From JACVRW01 sp963803085 (GTDB lineage: Bacteria; Actinomycetota; Thermoleophilia; Solirubrobacterales; Thermoleophilaceae): a stretch of 64,000 bases of DNA. Location: the NCBI GenBank assembly GCA_963803085.1, contig CAWDLE010000037.1, positions 1 to 64,000 on the forward strand, in the 5' to 3' direction. This document shows, piece after piece, positions 33,277-42,323 of the stretch. Position 1 is the first letter of the stretch, and each line of letters begins with the position of its first letter. The notes under the pieces are model-generated. The model was not told the origin of the DNA. It worked only from the letters and a program-made list of their open reading frames with translations, and did no database searches. The translations under genes and the position numbers were made by a program.

Positions 33277-35145
33277 TTAGCCGCCCTGGACGGTCAGCGC
33301 GCGCTCAACCGACAGCTCGGCGACTGCGCCCGCAAGGGCGGCGGCATCGCCCGCGTACACGAGCTCCTCGATGCGGCTGAATGCGCCCTCCACCCACTCG
33401 GGGTCGAGCGGCGGCTGAACCGCGCAGACGATCTTCTCCGCGGGCGTGGCCTCGGGGCGTTCCCCGGGGTTGAAGAGCTCCTCGTGAATCTTCTCGCCGG
33501 GTCGCCGCCCCACGATCTCCACACCGATGTCCACCTCTGGCTCGAGACCGGCCAGGCGGATCATGTTGCGCGCCAGGTCGACGATCTTCACGGGGTCGCC
33601 CATCTCGAGCACGAACACCTCGCCGCCGGTGGACAGCTCGCCGGAGCGGATGATCAGCTGGACCGCCTCAGGGATCGTCATGAAGTAACGCGTCATCTTC
33701 TCGTCGGTGACCGTGACCGGCCCGCCCTGCGCGATCTGGCGGCGGAAGATCGGGACCACCGATCCCGACGAGCCGAGCACGTTCCCGAACCGCACCGACG
33801 AGTAGCGCGTGCCCTTCCAGCGGTTCTGGGCGGCCTCCACAGCCCACTCGGCCAGCGCCTTCGACGCGCCCATCACCGTCGCGGGGCTCACCGCCTTGTC
33901 CGTCGACACCAACACGAAGCGCTCGGCGCCCGCCTCCCCAGCCGCGGCGGCCACGATGCGCGTGGCGACGGCGTTGTTGCGGACGGCCTCCACCGGGTTC
34001 TCCTCCATCAGCGGCACGTGCTTGTACGCGGCCGCGTGGAAGACCACCGACGGCTGGTGCTCCGCGAACACCTCGCGCATGCGCGTGGCGTCCTTGCAGT
34101 CGGCCAGCACCGGCGTGGCGCGCGGGAAGTGGCGTTCCTCCTCCAGCTCACGGCGAATCTCGAAGAGCGCGTTCTCGGAGTTCTCGACCAGCACCAGCCG
34201 CTTGGGCCCCACGCGGGCGATCTGGCGAGACAGCTCCGCGCCGATCGAGCCGCCGGCGCCTGTGACGAGCACGGTGCGGCCGCGCAGGTATGCGCCCACC
34301 CGGTCGATCTCCACGCGGACCGGCTCGCGGCCGAGCACGTCCTCCACGCGGACCTCGCGCACCTGGCGCATCAGGTTCACGCTGCCGGTGAGCAGCTCGA
34401 AGGTCGTCGGCAGCGTGCGCACAGGAATGCCGCGCTCGCGGCAGGCCGTGACCACGTGCTGGCGCAGCGTGCCCGGCGCCGACGGGATGGCGATGATGAC
34501 CTCGTCGGGCTGCACGCCGTCGAGGACTCGGGTCAGGTCCGGTGTGCCGCCCAGCACCTTGATGCCGGCGATGCGCATGCCCTGCTTGCGCGGGTCGTCG
34601 TCGACGAACCCCACCGGGGCGCTGCGCAGACCCGGGTTGCGGCGCAGCTCGAATGCAACCTGCTGGCCGCCGTTGCCGGCACCGACGATCAGGACCTCGT
34701 GCGCCGCCCGCTCCAGGATCGCGCCGCGTGAGGGGCGCTCGACGATCGCGCGAACGGCGAAGCGCGCGCCGCACACAAACACGAGCGACAGCAGGAAGTC
34801 GAGCGCGAGCACGCCACGCGGCGGGTCGTGCTTGCCGATCGAGAACAGGAACAGCACGACGATCAGGCCGACCGTCGAAACGACCACCGCCTTGAGGATC
34901 GACTCAAAGTCCTTCTGATCGACGAAGCGCCAGAGCTTCGAATAGAGCCCGAACATCGCGAAGATCACGAGCTTCATCGCGACGGTGAGCGCGATCGTGT
35001 CCCACAGCAGCACCTCGTAGCGGTGCGGGATCCCCGAGTCGAAGCGGAGGACGTACGCGAGGTAGTAGGCGAGCCCGAGTAGGCACGCGTCGACGCCGAC
35101 CTGTCCCAGGCGGCGGACGTTCACGGAGGAGGTCAGTGCTCTCAT
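33277..35145 (-). CDS. nucleotide-sugar 4,6-dehydratase, PglF/WbpM/CapD-like
   Basis: A 622-residue membrane-bound SDR. Four N-terminal transmembrane helices (11-120), a CoA-binding-like Rossmann domain (about 150-275, VLIVGAGNGGQQVAFEL), then the SDR domain with NAD motif TGAGGSIGAELSRQ and the PglF/WbpM-type active site STDKAVSPATVMGASK, in which Met replaces the usual Tyr. These enzymes convert UDP-GlcNAc to the 4-keto-6-deoxy sugar. With the DegT aminotransferase upstream this suggests a UDP-4-amino-4,6-dideoxy sugar. The start overlaps the DUF354 stop. Confidence 0.9.
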   Translation of the reverse strand: MRALTSSVNVRRLGQVGVDACLLGLAYYLAYVLRFDSGIPHRYEVLLWDTIALTVAMKLVIFAMFGLYSKLWRFVDQKDFESILKAVVVSTVGLIVVLFLFSIGKHDPPRGVLALDFLLSLVFVCGARFAVRAIVERPSRGAILERAAHEVLIVGAGNGGQQVAFELRRNPGLRSAPVGFVDDDPRKQGMRIAGIKVLGGTPDLTRVLDGVQPDEVIIAIPSAPGTLRQHVVTACRERGIPVRTLPTTFELLTGSVNLMRQVREVRVEDVLGREPVRVEIDRVGAYLRGRTVLVTGAGGSIGAELSRQIARVGPKRLVLVENSENALFEIRRELEEERHFPRATPVLADCKDATRMREVFAEHQPSVVFHAAAYKHVPLMEENPVEAVRNNAVATRIVAAAAGEAGAERFVLVSTDKAVSPATVMGASKALAEWAVEAAQNRWKGTRYSSVRFGNVLGSSGSVVPIFRRQIAQGGPVTVTDEKMTRYFMTIPEAVQLIIRSGELSTGGEVFVLEMGDPVKIVDLARNMIRLAGLEPEVDIGVEIVGRRPGEKIHEELFNPGERPEATPAEKIVCAVQPPLDPEWVEGAFSRIEELVYAGDAAALAGAVAELSVERALTVQGG

Positions 35146-36146
35146 CGGTCTGCGGCGGAAAGCAGGAGTGTGACGAGTTCGCGCGGGTCTCGACGGACCC
35201 GCAACGCGCCGTGCTCGGAGCGTCGCTCCACGCGCACATCGTCGGCATTGGTGAGCCTACGCAGGCGGCCATCGCGGAGCAACGCCTCGTCCACAGCGCC
35301 GAGTCGGCCCTCGAAGGTCGTGAACACGGGCGTCCCGAGTGCCACGGCCTCGCGGTTCATGGTGCCTCCGGCCGAGATCACCAGATCGGCGTAGGCGACG
35401 AGACTCTGCGCGTCCACGGCGTGCTCGGGCACGACGAAGGGACCCAGACGCCGCACCTCCTCGCGCTGCTCGCTCGTCCGTGGCAGCACCACCACCTGGG
35501 CATCACCCTGTGCGAGTCGCTCGAGCACAGTGGGGAACAGCGGGTTCTCGAAGCGGTGGTACAGCGACACGTCGGGTGGTGTCCGCACCACGACGAGCGG
35601 GCGCTCACGGGAGAGCCCGAGCTCCCCCAGCACCGTCTCGTCCGGCTCGAAGTCCGCCAGGTAGTACTCCTCCTTCAGCCCCTCGTAGCGGCGCAGCTTG
35701 CGCGGCTTCGCGCCGTAGCGCGCCAGCCGCTCGGGCGGGATCAGCTCCGGAACCATGACCACGCGGCAGAGGCGGCAGTTCACGTGGTGCTGCTGCGCGG
35801 CGAACTCGTAGTCGAACGCGGTGGCCGCCGGGATCCGCAGCAGCGCCGCGGCCACGCTCACGTCGTTCGAGCCGTGCCCCATAGCCACGTCGAAGCGCCG
35901 CCCGCGAGCCCAGCGCACCAGCGCGCCGCTGCGCGAGACGAGGCCGACGCCCTTGGAGGCCAGCCGCCCGCCGCGGTGACGCCCGATCGCCGTGTGATCG
36001 ATGCCGAAGCGCTCGCACAGCTCGAGCGTCTGGGCGAAGTCACGCGCCGTGACCTCCACCTCGTGCCCGTCCGCCCTCATCGCCTCGATCAGCGGCCGCA
36101 TCACGAGCACGTGGGGGCTGTTGGTCAGATCGATCCAGACGCGCAT
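35142..36146 (-). CDS. DUF354 family protein, GT-B glycosyltransferase-like
   Basis: A 334-residue protein with the DUF354 signature: WIDLTNSPHVLVMRPLIEAM at the start, then GHGSNDVSVAAALLRIPAAT, CRVVMVPELIPPERL and VISAGGTMNREAVALGTPVF. The fold is GT-B, like UDP-GlcNAc 2-epimerase and MGDG synthase. Function unknown; in glycan clusters it may act as a glycosyltransferase. Start ATG at 36146, 21 bases inside the end of the DegT gene; the stop overlaps the dehydratase start. Confidence 0.83.
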   Translation of the reverse strand: MRVWIDLTNSPHVLVMRPLIEAMRADGHEVEVTARDFAQTLELCERFGIDHTAIGRHRGGRLASKGVGLVSRSGALVRWARGRRFDVAMGHGSNDVSVAAALLRIPAATAFDYEFAAQQHHVNCRLCRVVMVPELIPPERLARYGAKPRKLRRYEGLKEEYYLADFEPDETVLGELGLSRERPLVVVRTPPDVSLYHRFENPLFPTVLERLAQGDAQVVVLPRTSEQREEVRRLGPFVVPEHAVDAQSLVAYADLVISAGGTMNREAVALGTPVFTTFEGRLGAVDEALLRDGRLRRLTNADDVRVERRSEHGALRVRRDPRELVTLLLSAADR

Positions 36147-37162
36147 TCGTCGACGACCTGGCGAACCTGGTCCTCGCTGAGGTCGGTTCCCATCGGCAGT
36201 GCGTAGTTCGTGCGAGCAGCCTCCTCGGTGGCGGGCAATACCGCATCCGATCCCACCGCCGGCTGCCGGTGCACCGGCGTGCGGTAGTAGCCCCGGCCGA
36301 TGGGCAGCTCGCGCTCGGAGCGCACGACGTAGAGGTGGTAGGCATGCTCGGCTTCGTCGGTCGCACGCGGGAGCAGCGCCAGCTCGCCCATCCCGAGGCG
36401 CTCGTAGGTTGCGGCCACGGCACGGCGGCGCTCGGTCCATCCGTCCAGCTCCGGCAGCAGCACCCGCAGCGCGGCCGCCTGCAGCTCGTCGAGCCGCGAG
36501 TTGTAGCCCACGTCGGTGAACGTGACCTTGTCCTTCGACCCGTGGAAGCGCAGGATGCGAGCGCGCTCGGCCAGCTCGTGGTCGTCAGTGGCGATCGCGC
36601 CACCGTCGCCCAGGCAGGGCAGGTTCTTCGAGGGGAAGAAGGAGAACGTCGCGATGTCGGCGAGGGCGCCCGCGTGGGTCCCGTCGAGGGCGGCGCCGGC
36701 CGCCTGCGCGGCGTCCTCCACCACCGGCACGCCGAGCTCGCGCAGCGCCGGGCTCGGCGCGACATTCCCGAACAGGTCCACCGGCACGATCGCCTTGGTG
36801 CGCGGGGTGAGCGCCGCCCTGACCGTGTCGGGGGTGACGCAGAACGTGTCGAGGTCGATGTCGCAGAAAACCGGCCGCGCGCCGAGCACGAGTGCCGCCT
36901 CTGCGGTCGCGTAGAAGGTGAAGGACGGCATCACCACCTCGTCGTCCGGGCCCACCCCGAGCGCGCGCAGGGCGATCGTGAGCGCGTCGGTGCCGTTGGC
37001 CACGCCCACGCAATGGCGCACGCCGAGGTAGCGCGCGAACTCCTCCTCGAACGCTTCGACCTCTGGGCCCAGGATGTAGCGCCCGCTCCGGGCAACCCGC
37101 TCGAGCGCCTCGCTCAGACGGTCGTGGTAGGGCTCGAGACTGCTGGCAAATAGGGGGATCAA
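36125..37162 (-). CDS. DegT/DnrJ/EryC1 family PLP aminotransferase
   Basis: A 345-residue sugar aminotransferase. Asp150 in VVEDAAQAAG and Lys179 in FFPSKNLPCLGDGG (Schiff base) bind PLP; NGTDALTIALRALG is the phosphate-side loop. Enzymes of this family transfer an amino group from Glu to a keto-sugar nucleotide, here fitting the product of the PglF-like dehydratase two genes downstream. First gene of the DegT-DUF354-dehydratase run; its ATG is 23 bases from the divergent DedA gene. Confidence 0.9.
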   Translation of the reverse strand: MIPLFASSLEPYHDRLSEALERVARSGRYILGPEVEAFEEEFARYLGVRHCVGVANGTDALTIALRALGVGPDDEVVMPSFTFYATAEAALVLGARPVFCDIDLDTFCVTPDTVRAALTPRTKAIVPVDLFGNVAPSPALRELGVPVVEDAAQAAGAALDGTHAGALADIATFSFFPSKNLPCLGDGGAIATDDHELAERARILRFHGSKDKVTFTDVGYNSRLDELQAAALRVLLPELDGWTERRRAVAATYERLGMGELALLPRATDEAEHAYHLYVVRSERELPIGRGYYRTPVHRQPAVGSDAVLPATEEAARTNYALPMGTDLSEDQVRQVVDECASGSI

Positions 37163-37185
37163 GGCTCGCTACCCTACTTCGCCCC

Positions 37186-37809
37186 ATGATCGCCTCCATC
37201 ACGGATCCGATCGTGCAGGTGGCTGTCGACGTTGTGGATGCGATGGGCCTTCCGGGCGTGTTCTTCCTCATGCTGCTCGAGAGCGCCTGCATCCCCGTGC
37301 CCAGCGAGGCAACGATGCTCTTCGCCGGATTCAACGTGTCGAACGGCGAGTACAGCCTGGTCGCCGCCACGGCCGTGGGTTCGGTGGCGAACCTCGTGGG
37401 TTCCTGGCTTGCCTACTGGGTTGGCCGGGCCGGACGCGTGGACATCCTCGAGAAGCACGGCCGCAAGATCGGCATCAAGAAGTCCCACATCGAGTGGGCG
37501 GACCGCTGGTTCGAGAAGCACGGCGATGCCACCGTCTTCTTCTCCCGGATGCTTCCGATCATCCGCACGTTCATCTCGCTGCCGGCCGGTGTGGCGCGCA
37601 TGCCGTTCTGGCGCTTCACCGTGTTCACTCTGCTCGGCTGCATCCCCTGGGTGCTGATGCTCGCCTTCATCGGCAGGGAGGCGGGCGACAACTGGGAGAA
37701 CTGGAAGGACAGCCTCCACTACGTCGACTACGCGGTGGCCGCCGCGATCGTGATCGGCGTGATCTGGCTGATCGTGCGCAACCGTCGCGGCAGCGTCGAG
37801 CCAGCCTAG
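37186..37809 (+). CDS. DedA family membrane protein
   Basis: A 207-residue integral membrane protein of the DedA/VTT (SNARE-associated) family. It has the ESACIPVPSEATM re-entrant segment, GNLVGSWLAYWVGR-like helix (VANLVGSWLAYWVGRAGR), then FSRMLPIIRTFISLPAGVARM with conserved Arg residues. DedA proteins include undecaprenyl-phosphate and phospholipid flippases/transporters, which would suit the lipid carrier used in this locus. A TACCCT box 10 bases before the ATG and no ribosome-binding site suggest a leaderless start. Confidence 0.88.
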   Translation: MIASITDPIVQVAVDVVDAMGLPGVFFLMLLESACIPVPSEATMLFAGFNVSNGEYSLVAATAVGSVANLVGSWLAYWVGRAGRVDILEKHGRKIGIKKSHIEWADRWFEKHGDATVFFSRMLPIIRTFISLPAGVARMPFWRFTVFTLLGCIPWVLMLAFIGREAGDNWENWKDSLHYVDYAVAAAIVIGVIWLIVRNRRGSVEPA

Positions 37810-37838
37810 GCCTCTGGCGAAACCGGGGGAACGCGCTT

Positions 37839-39564
37839 ATGGTGGATATGCGGGGGAAATCCACTATGGCCACCCACCCCGCAAGCCCCCCAACCTCCTC
37901 TGCGCACGCACCTCCGGCCTCGTGGCGGGAGCGCACGCTGGCACGACTCGTCACGCATGTCCGCGCGGTGCTGCCGGTTTCCGCGGTCGCGTTCGTCACG
38001 GCGCAGTCCGACGACGGTACGGAGGAGCCGATCGGCTGGTACGCCGACGATGACCTGCGCGTGGCGATCAGCGCATCGCTCAGCCGCATGGTTCGAACCC
38101 GCTCGCTGGTGCTCCCGCGCGTGGACGCCTGGCAGGCCGCGCCCGACCTGATGGAGGCGATCGAAGCGGAGCTCGGCGAGGCGCGGGCGCAACACGTGTG
38201 GGACGGGATATCGGGCGGCGTCGGTGGTCGTCTGTCCCGTCCGCGGAGAGATCGGTCGACCCCTGGGGGCGCTCGTGGTCGCCTCGCTGGACCAGGCGCG
38301 GCCGCTCGGACGAGCAGAGCTGCCGACCGTCGAGGCCCTCGCGGACCTCGCCGCGATGGCACTCGAGCGCACGAGCCTGCTCGAGACGGAGGGCCGCCGC
38401 GCCCGCGACGAGCTGCGCCTCAAGCGCGCCTCCGAGGCGGTGTCGGCCTCACTGGACCCGGACGAGGTCTACACGCACGTCGTCGAGCACGCCGCCGCGA
38501 TCACCGGCGGGACCCATGCGATGCTCACTCGCCTCAACGCCCGTGCGGGCGAGCTGCGCACCGCCGCGCGAGTGAACTTCTCCGATGAGCTCGCGTCGCA
38601 GCTCGTCTCGCTGGACAGCGGAAACTTCGGCGAGGTGGCCCGCGCGCGCAAGCCGGTGATCCATGGCGATGCCGACGCGGCACCGCTGGGCTCCGTGATG
38701 CACGTGCCCATCGAGCTCGGCCCGCGCCTCTACGGCGTGCTCACCGTCGGACACGAGGATCCGCAGAGCTTCGATTCGGACGACCTCGAGATGCTCGTGA
38801 AGCTGGCCCGCACCTCGGCCGGCGCGATTGCCAACGCGATCGACTACGAGCGCGAGCGGCGAATCGCACGGGCGCTCACGCTCGGGTTCGTGCCCGAGTC
38901 GCTTCCCGAGGTGCCGGGCTACGAGACCGGCCTCCTCTACGCACCCGCGGCGAACGAGCCGACGGGCGGCGACGTGTACGGGGCCTGGCCGGTGGGTCGC
39001 GGCGAGGCAGTGGCGGTGCTCGTGGGCGACGTGGCCGGGAAGGGGGTGGAGACCGCCGCCCTGAGCGCGATGGTGCGCTTCTTCGTGGAGGCGCGCAGCT
39101 GGGACACGCTGTCTCCGGCGAAGGTGCTCGAGCAGGCGAACGCCATGCTGCTCGGCCGCCTGCCACGCGACACGTTCGTGACCGCCTTCCTCGGCCTGCT
39201 CTCGCGGGAGTCGCTCCGCTACTGCAACGCGGGGCATCTGCCGCCGCTTCACGTGAGGGCCGGCACGGTGTGCCCGCTCGAGAGCCACGGGCTCCCGCTT
39301 GGCGTGTTCGAGCGCCACGGCTACTCGGAGAGCGAGCTGCATCTCGAGCGCGGTGACCTGGTCTTCGCCCACACGGACGGGCTGATCGAGGCGCGCCGCG
39401 AGGGCGCGATGTACGGAACCGAGCGCCTCTCCCAACTGGTGGCGGGATTGGCGAGCTCCCACACGGCGCAGGAGCTCGTGCGCGCGGTCCACGAGGACGT
39501 GACCGGCTGGGCTGACGGCATCTCGGACGACGCCGTGGCTCTCGCTCTGCGGCGCTCCACCTGA
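37839..39564 (+). pseudogene. GAF-GAF-PP2C (RsbU/SpoIIE-type) phosphatase, single-base frameshift
   Basis: Two frames together make one protein of about 575 residues. The first (from ATG 37839 or 37866) encodes a GAF domain up to ARAQHVWDG near 38207. The next frame continues with YRAASVVVCPVRGEIGRPLG, finishing that GAF, then a second GAF (about 200-340) and an SpoIIE/RsbU PP2C domain (LLYAPAANEPTGGDVYGAW, VGDVAGKGVETAALSAMV, NAGHLPPLHV, TDGLIEARRE). Dropping one G from the GGG at 38205-38207 restores one open frame. So either the gene is broken or the base call is wrong. Such phosphatases act on anti-anti-sigma factors, so this is probably part of a stress-sigma partner-switching module. 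If translated from the second frame alone, the protein would keep GAF2 and PP2C. Confidence 0.75.
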
Positions 39565-39606
39565 GCCCGCGGGCCGGCGCCGCCTGTCGCCGCGCGTTCC
39601 GCTTGA

Positions 39607-40677
39607 ATGGGGCACGTGGCCGAAGGGGCATACGCACGCGCCGGTGTGGACCAGCTGCTGTCCGGCAACGCCGTCGCGGCGCTGGTGGAGGTGCTGTCCG
39701 GAATCCGGACCGGGCGCCCGTCCCGCGCCGCTCTGGCGAGCGGCCACTACGCGAACGTCCTGAGGCTCGACGAGGAGCGCGGCCTCGCGCTGTCGTGCGA
39801 CAGCGTGGGGTCGAAGGTGATCGTCTGCGAGCAGCTCGGGCGCTACGACACAATCGGGATCGACCTGTTCGGGATGAACGCGAACGACGTGATCTGCGTG
39901 GGGGCCGATCCGATCGCGCTGCTCGACTACATCGCCGTCGAGGAGGCCAACCCCGACGTGCTCGAGCAGATCGGGATCGGACTCCGTGCGGGCGCAGAGC
40001 AGGCCGGCGTCGAGATTCCCGGCGGGGAGCTCGCGGTGCTGCCCGACGTGGTGCGCGGCCATCCTTCGCCTCGCGGCTTCGACCTCGTGGGCTTCTGTGT
40101 CGGGCTCGTGGATCTCGATGGGATCATCACCGGTGGTCGCATCAACCCGGGCGACGCGCTGATCGGGATTCCGTCGAGCGGGATCCACTCGAACGGACTG
40201 AGCCTCGCTCGCAGCGTGCTCACCGACCTCGACGAGGAGATCGGCGACGGGACGGTGGGGGACATGTTGCTCGAGCCGACGGTGCTCTACGTGAAGGCGA
40301 TCCGCGAGCTGCTCGGCTCGGACGTGGACGTACGTGGCCTCGCGCATATCACCGGGGACGGCTTCCTGAACCTGTTGCGCCTCGAGGCGGATGCGGGGTA
40401 CCGGATCGACGCTCCGCTGCCGGTGCCACCGGTGTTCGTGCACATCGCGGAGCGCGGCGGAGTCGAGGACGCCGAGCTGTACGAGGTCTTCAACATGGGC
40501 TGCGGGTTCTGCGTGGTCGTCCCATCGGACGACGCAGAGGCGGCACTGGAGCTGCTCGGCCGCCACCACCCCGGCGCAGCTCTGATCGGCCAGGCCACGA
40601 CCACCGTCGGCGTGGTCGAGCTCCCGAAGCAGGGATTGATCGGCCGTCGCGGCGAGGGCTTCACTCCAGCGTCGTAG
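39607..40677 (+). CDS. purM: phosphoribosylformylglycinamidine cyclo-ligase (AIR synthetase)
   Basis: A 356-residue AIR synthetase. The YARAGVD N-terminal motif, CDSVGSKV (nucleotide-binding), FGMNANDVICVGADP, and later GLAHITGDGFLNLLRL and EVFNMGCGF mark PurM. It closes the imidazole ring, FGAM plus ATP to AIR, in purine synthesis. It stands apart from other pur genes in this window. No ribosome-binding site is evident upstream of ATG 39607. Length matches the family (about 350). Confidence 0.93.
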   Translation: MGHVAEGAYARAGVDQLLSGNAVAALVEVLSGIRTGRPSRAALASGHYANVLRLDEERGLALSCDSVGSKVIVCEQLGRYDTIGIDLFGMNANDVICVGADPIALLDYIAVEEANPDVLEQIGIGLRAGAEQAGVEIPGGELAVLPDVVRGHPSPRGFDLVGFCVGLVDLDGIITGGRINPGDALIGIPSSGIHSNGLSLARSVLTDLDEEIGDGTVGDMLLEPTVLYVKAIRELLGSDVDVRGLAHITGDGFLNLLRLEADAGYRIDAPLPVPPVFVHIAERGGVEDAELYEVFNMGCGFCVVVPSDDAEAALELLGRHHPGAALIGQATTTVGVVELPKQGLIGRRGEGFTPAS

Positions 40678-40696
40678 CTCGGGCTGCGTCGCCGCT

Positions 40697-42112
40697 CTGG
40701 TCGCGCTCTGCGTCCTCGCGGCACCGGCCGTTGCGAATCCCGTAATCCCCGGCGACCATCCGGACCCGTCGATCATGCGCGCCGGCAGCGGCTGGTACGC
40801 CACCGCCACGTCAGGAAGCTGGCTGCCCGCGTTTCCGGTGCTGCGCTCCGGCAACACGCAGGACTGGCGCCAGGTGGGTGCGGTGCTCCAGCGCCGACCC
40901 AGCTGGGCAGCGGACGATTTCTGGGCCCCCGAGCTGGTGCGCCGCTCCGGACGCGCGCTCGTGTACTACGCCGCGCTCGCACGCGACGGCAGGCGCTGCC
41001 TGGCCGTGGCCACCTCCGAGCGCGTGCGCGGGCCCTACCGGGACGAGGGGCCCCTCCTCTGCAGCCGCATCGGCGAGATCGACCCACTGCCCGTGACCGA
41101 CGAGACCGGCGCGGACTGGCTCGTCTGGAAGCAGGACGGCAACAGCCGCGGCAGGCCCACGCCGATCCTCGCCGCTCCGCTCGCACCAGGTGGACTGGCG
41201 CTTGCAGGAGTGCCTCGGGAGCTGTTCCGCGCAGACGCCCCGTGGGAGCGCGGCCTCGTGGAGGGCCCGGCGCTCCTGCGCCATGACGGGATGTTCTACC
41301 TCGTCTACTCCGCCGGTCACTGCTGCGGCCCACGCTGCAACTACGTGACCGGCGTGGCGCGCTCGCGCTCGCTGCTCGGGCCGTGGGAGAAGCGCCCCGG
41401 CCCGTTCCTCGAGGACAGCGCGGCCTTCCGCTGTCCGGGTCACGTGGGCGTGGCTGGTGCCCCGGGCGGCGGCCTGCTGCTCGCGTACCACGCCTACGCC
41501 CGCGGGGACCCGGCGAACCGGCAGTTCCTGATCGCGCCGCTCCACTTCGACGCCGAGGACTGGCCGGCCGTGGGACCGGCAGCGAACCGGGCCGCCGGCG
41601 CCACCCCGGCGCACTTCGACTTCGACGGCGCCCACCTCGGCCAGGGCTGGCAATGGCCCGTCGGCCCACGGCCGTCGGCGAGCAGCGTCCACGGAGAGCT
41701 GCGGCTGGGCCGCGGCGTGCTCGGCCGGCAGGCCGGCACGGGCACGTTCAGTGCGGGCACGGTGGTCACCGGCGCGCGGCGCGGTTCGCGGCCCGGACTC
41801 GCGGTGATGGCGTCCGCCGACAACGCGATCGGCGTGGAGCTGCGCGGCGGGCGCGCGCTGGCCTGGCGCGTGGATGATGGACGCACCACGCGACTCGGCG
41901 GTGCGCGGGTCGGCCACACACGAGCGGTCGAGTTGCGCCTGACCATGGGGAGAAGCATCCGTATCGCCGTCCGCAGCAAGCGTGGCTGGCGTGGCATCGC
42001 GCCCGACCAGCCGCCACCGCGTTGGACCAGCGGGCCGCGCGTGGCGCTGCGCGTGAGCGGCCCACCCGCCGCGCGAGCGTCGTTCGACCGCCTGTGGATC
42101 GACCCGCGCTAG
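40697..42112 (+). CDS. GH43-like secreted glycosidase with concanavalin-like C-terminal domain
   Basis: Five-bladed propeller glycosidase-like protein. GDHPDPSI contains the probable general base Asp, FWAPELVRRSGRALVYYAAL is typical of GH43, EGPALLRHDG the general-acid Glu, and the last ~170 residues look like a laminin G/concanavalin-type domain. The first ATG (40775) starts after the DPS motif, so it cannot be the real start. The frame upstream encodes a signal peptide (CVAALVALCVLAAPAVA) but has only a CTG at 40697 and no ATG, GTG or TTG. CTG 40697 is used provisionally. Possible substrates are arabinan or xylan-type sugars; uncertain. Confidence 0.78.
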   Translation: MVALCVLAAPAVANPVIPGDHPDPSIMRAGSGWYATATSGSWLPAFPVLRSGNTQDWRQVGAVLQRRPSWAADDFWAPELVRRSGRALVYYAALARDGRRCLAVATSERVRGPYRDEGPLLCSRIGEIDPLPVTDETGADWLVWKQDGNSRGRPTPILAAPLAPGGLALAGVPRELFRADAPWERGLVEGPALLRHDGMFYLVYSAGHCCGPRCNYVTGVARSRSLLGPWEKRPGPFLEDSAAFRCPGHVGVAGAPGGGLLLAYHAYARGDPANRQFLIAPLHFDAEDWPAVGPAANRAAGATPAHFDFDGAHLGQGWQWPVGPRPSASSVHGELRLGRGVLGRQAGTGTFSAGTVVTGARRGSRPGLAVMASADNAIGVELRGGRALAWRVDDGRTTRLGGARVGHTRAVELRLTMGRSIRIAVRSKRGWRGIAPDQPPPRWTSGPRVALRVSGPPAARASFDRLWIDPR

Positions 42113-42133
42113 GCGGCCCGCAGTGCGGCGCGA

Positions 42134-42248
42134 GTCGCAAAAGTTGATCTCGACGCCTCGCCGACGGGGGCTACCGCGGTTGTGGTCGGTATGGAACGCC
42201 AAGGCGACTCCCCCCGCCGCTCCACCGTCGAGAGGCGAGTTGTGGACC
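42134..42248. ncRNA. conserved intergenic element, copy B (candidate structured RNA)
   Basis: Second copy of the element at 2691-2806, lying between the stop of the GH43 gene and the convergent stop of the DsbA-family gene. The identical 17-base block is at 42226-42242. TCTCGACG (42148-42155) pairs with CGTCGAGA (42226-42233) over 8 bases, one position stronger than in copy A (C-G instead of U-G), a compensatory-type difference. A G-run (CGGGGG) and a C-run (CCCCCG) can also pair. Strand unknown. No open frame is shared by the two copies, arguing against a protein. Confidence 0.5.
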
Positions 42249-42294
42249 GGGGCCGCCGGCGCTCTCCACCGAGACGGCCGGGGCTCCCTTCAAT

Positions 42295-42323
42295 GCTGTA
42301 GTTGACCCCTCATGACCTACAGC
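42295..42323. terminator. inverted repeat between convergent genes
   Basis: GCTGTAG-15 nt-CTACAGC, 7-bp arms, at the end of the DsbA-family gene (its stop begins at the edge of the repeat). It lies where a terminator is expected for minus-strand transcription but has no T run on either strand; it may instead be a processing or protein-binding site. Confidence 0.3.

Noticed and set aside
38085..38105. TTCGAACC resembling a tRNA T-loop
   Set aside because: No cloverleaf can be formed around it and it lies within the GAF-coding frame.
42165..42185. T-box-like CTACCGCGG in copy B of the conserved element
   Set aside because: The match is not kept in copy A, there is no specifier stem and no aminoacyl-tRNA or amino acid gene downstream.
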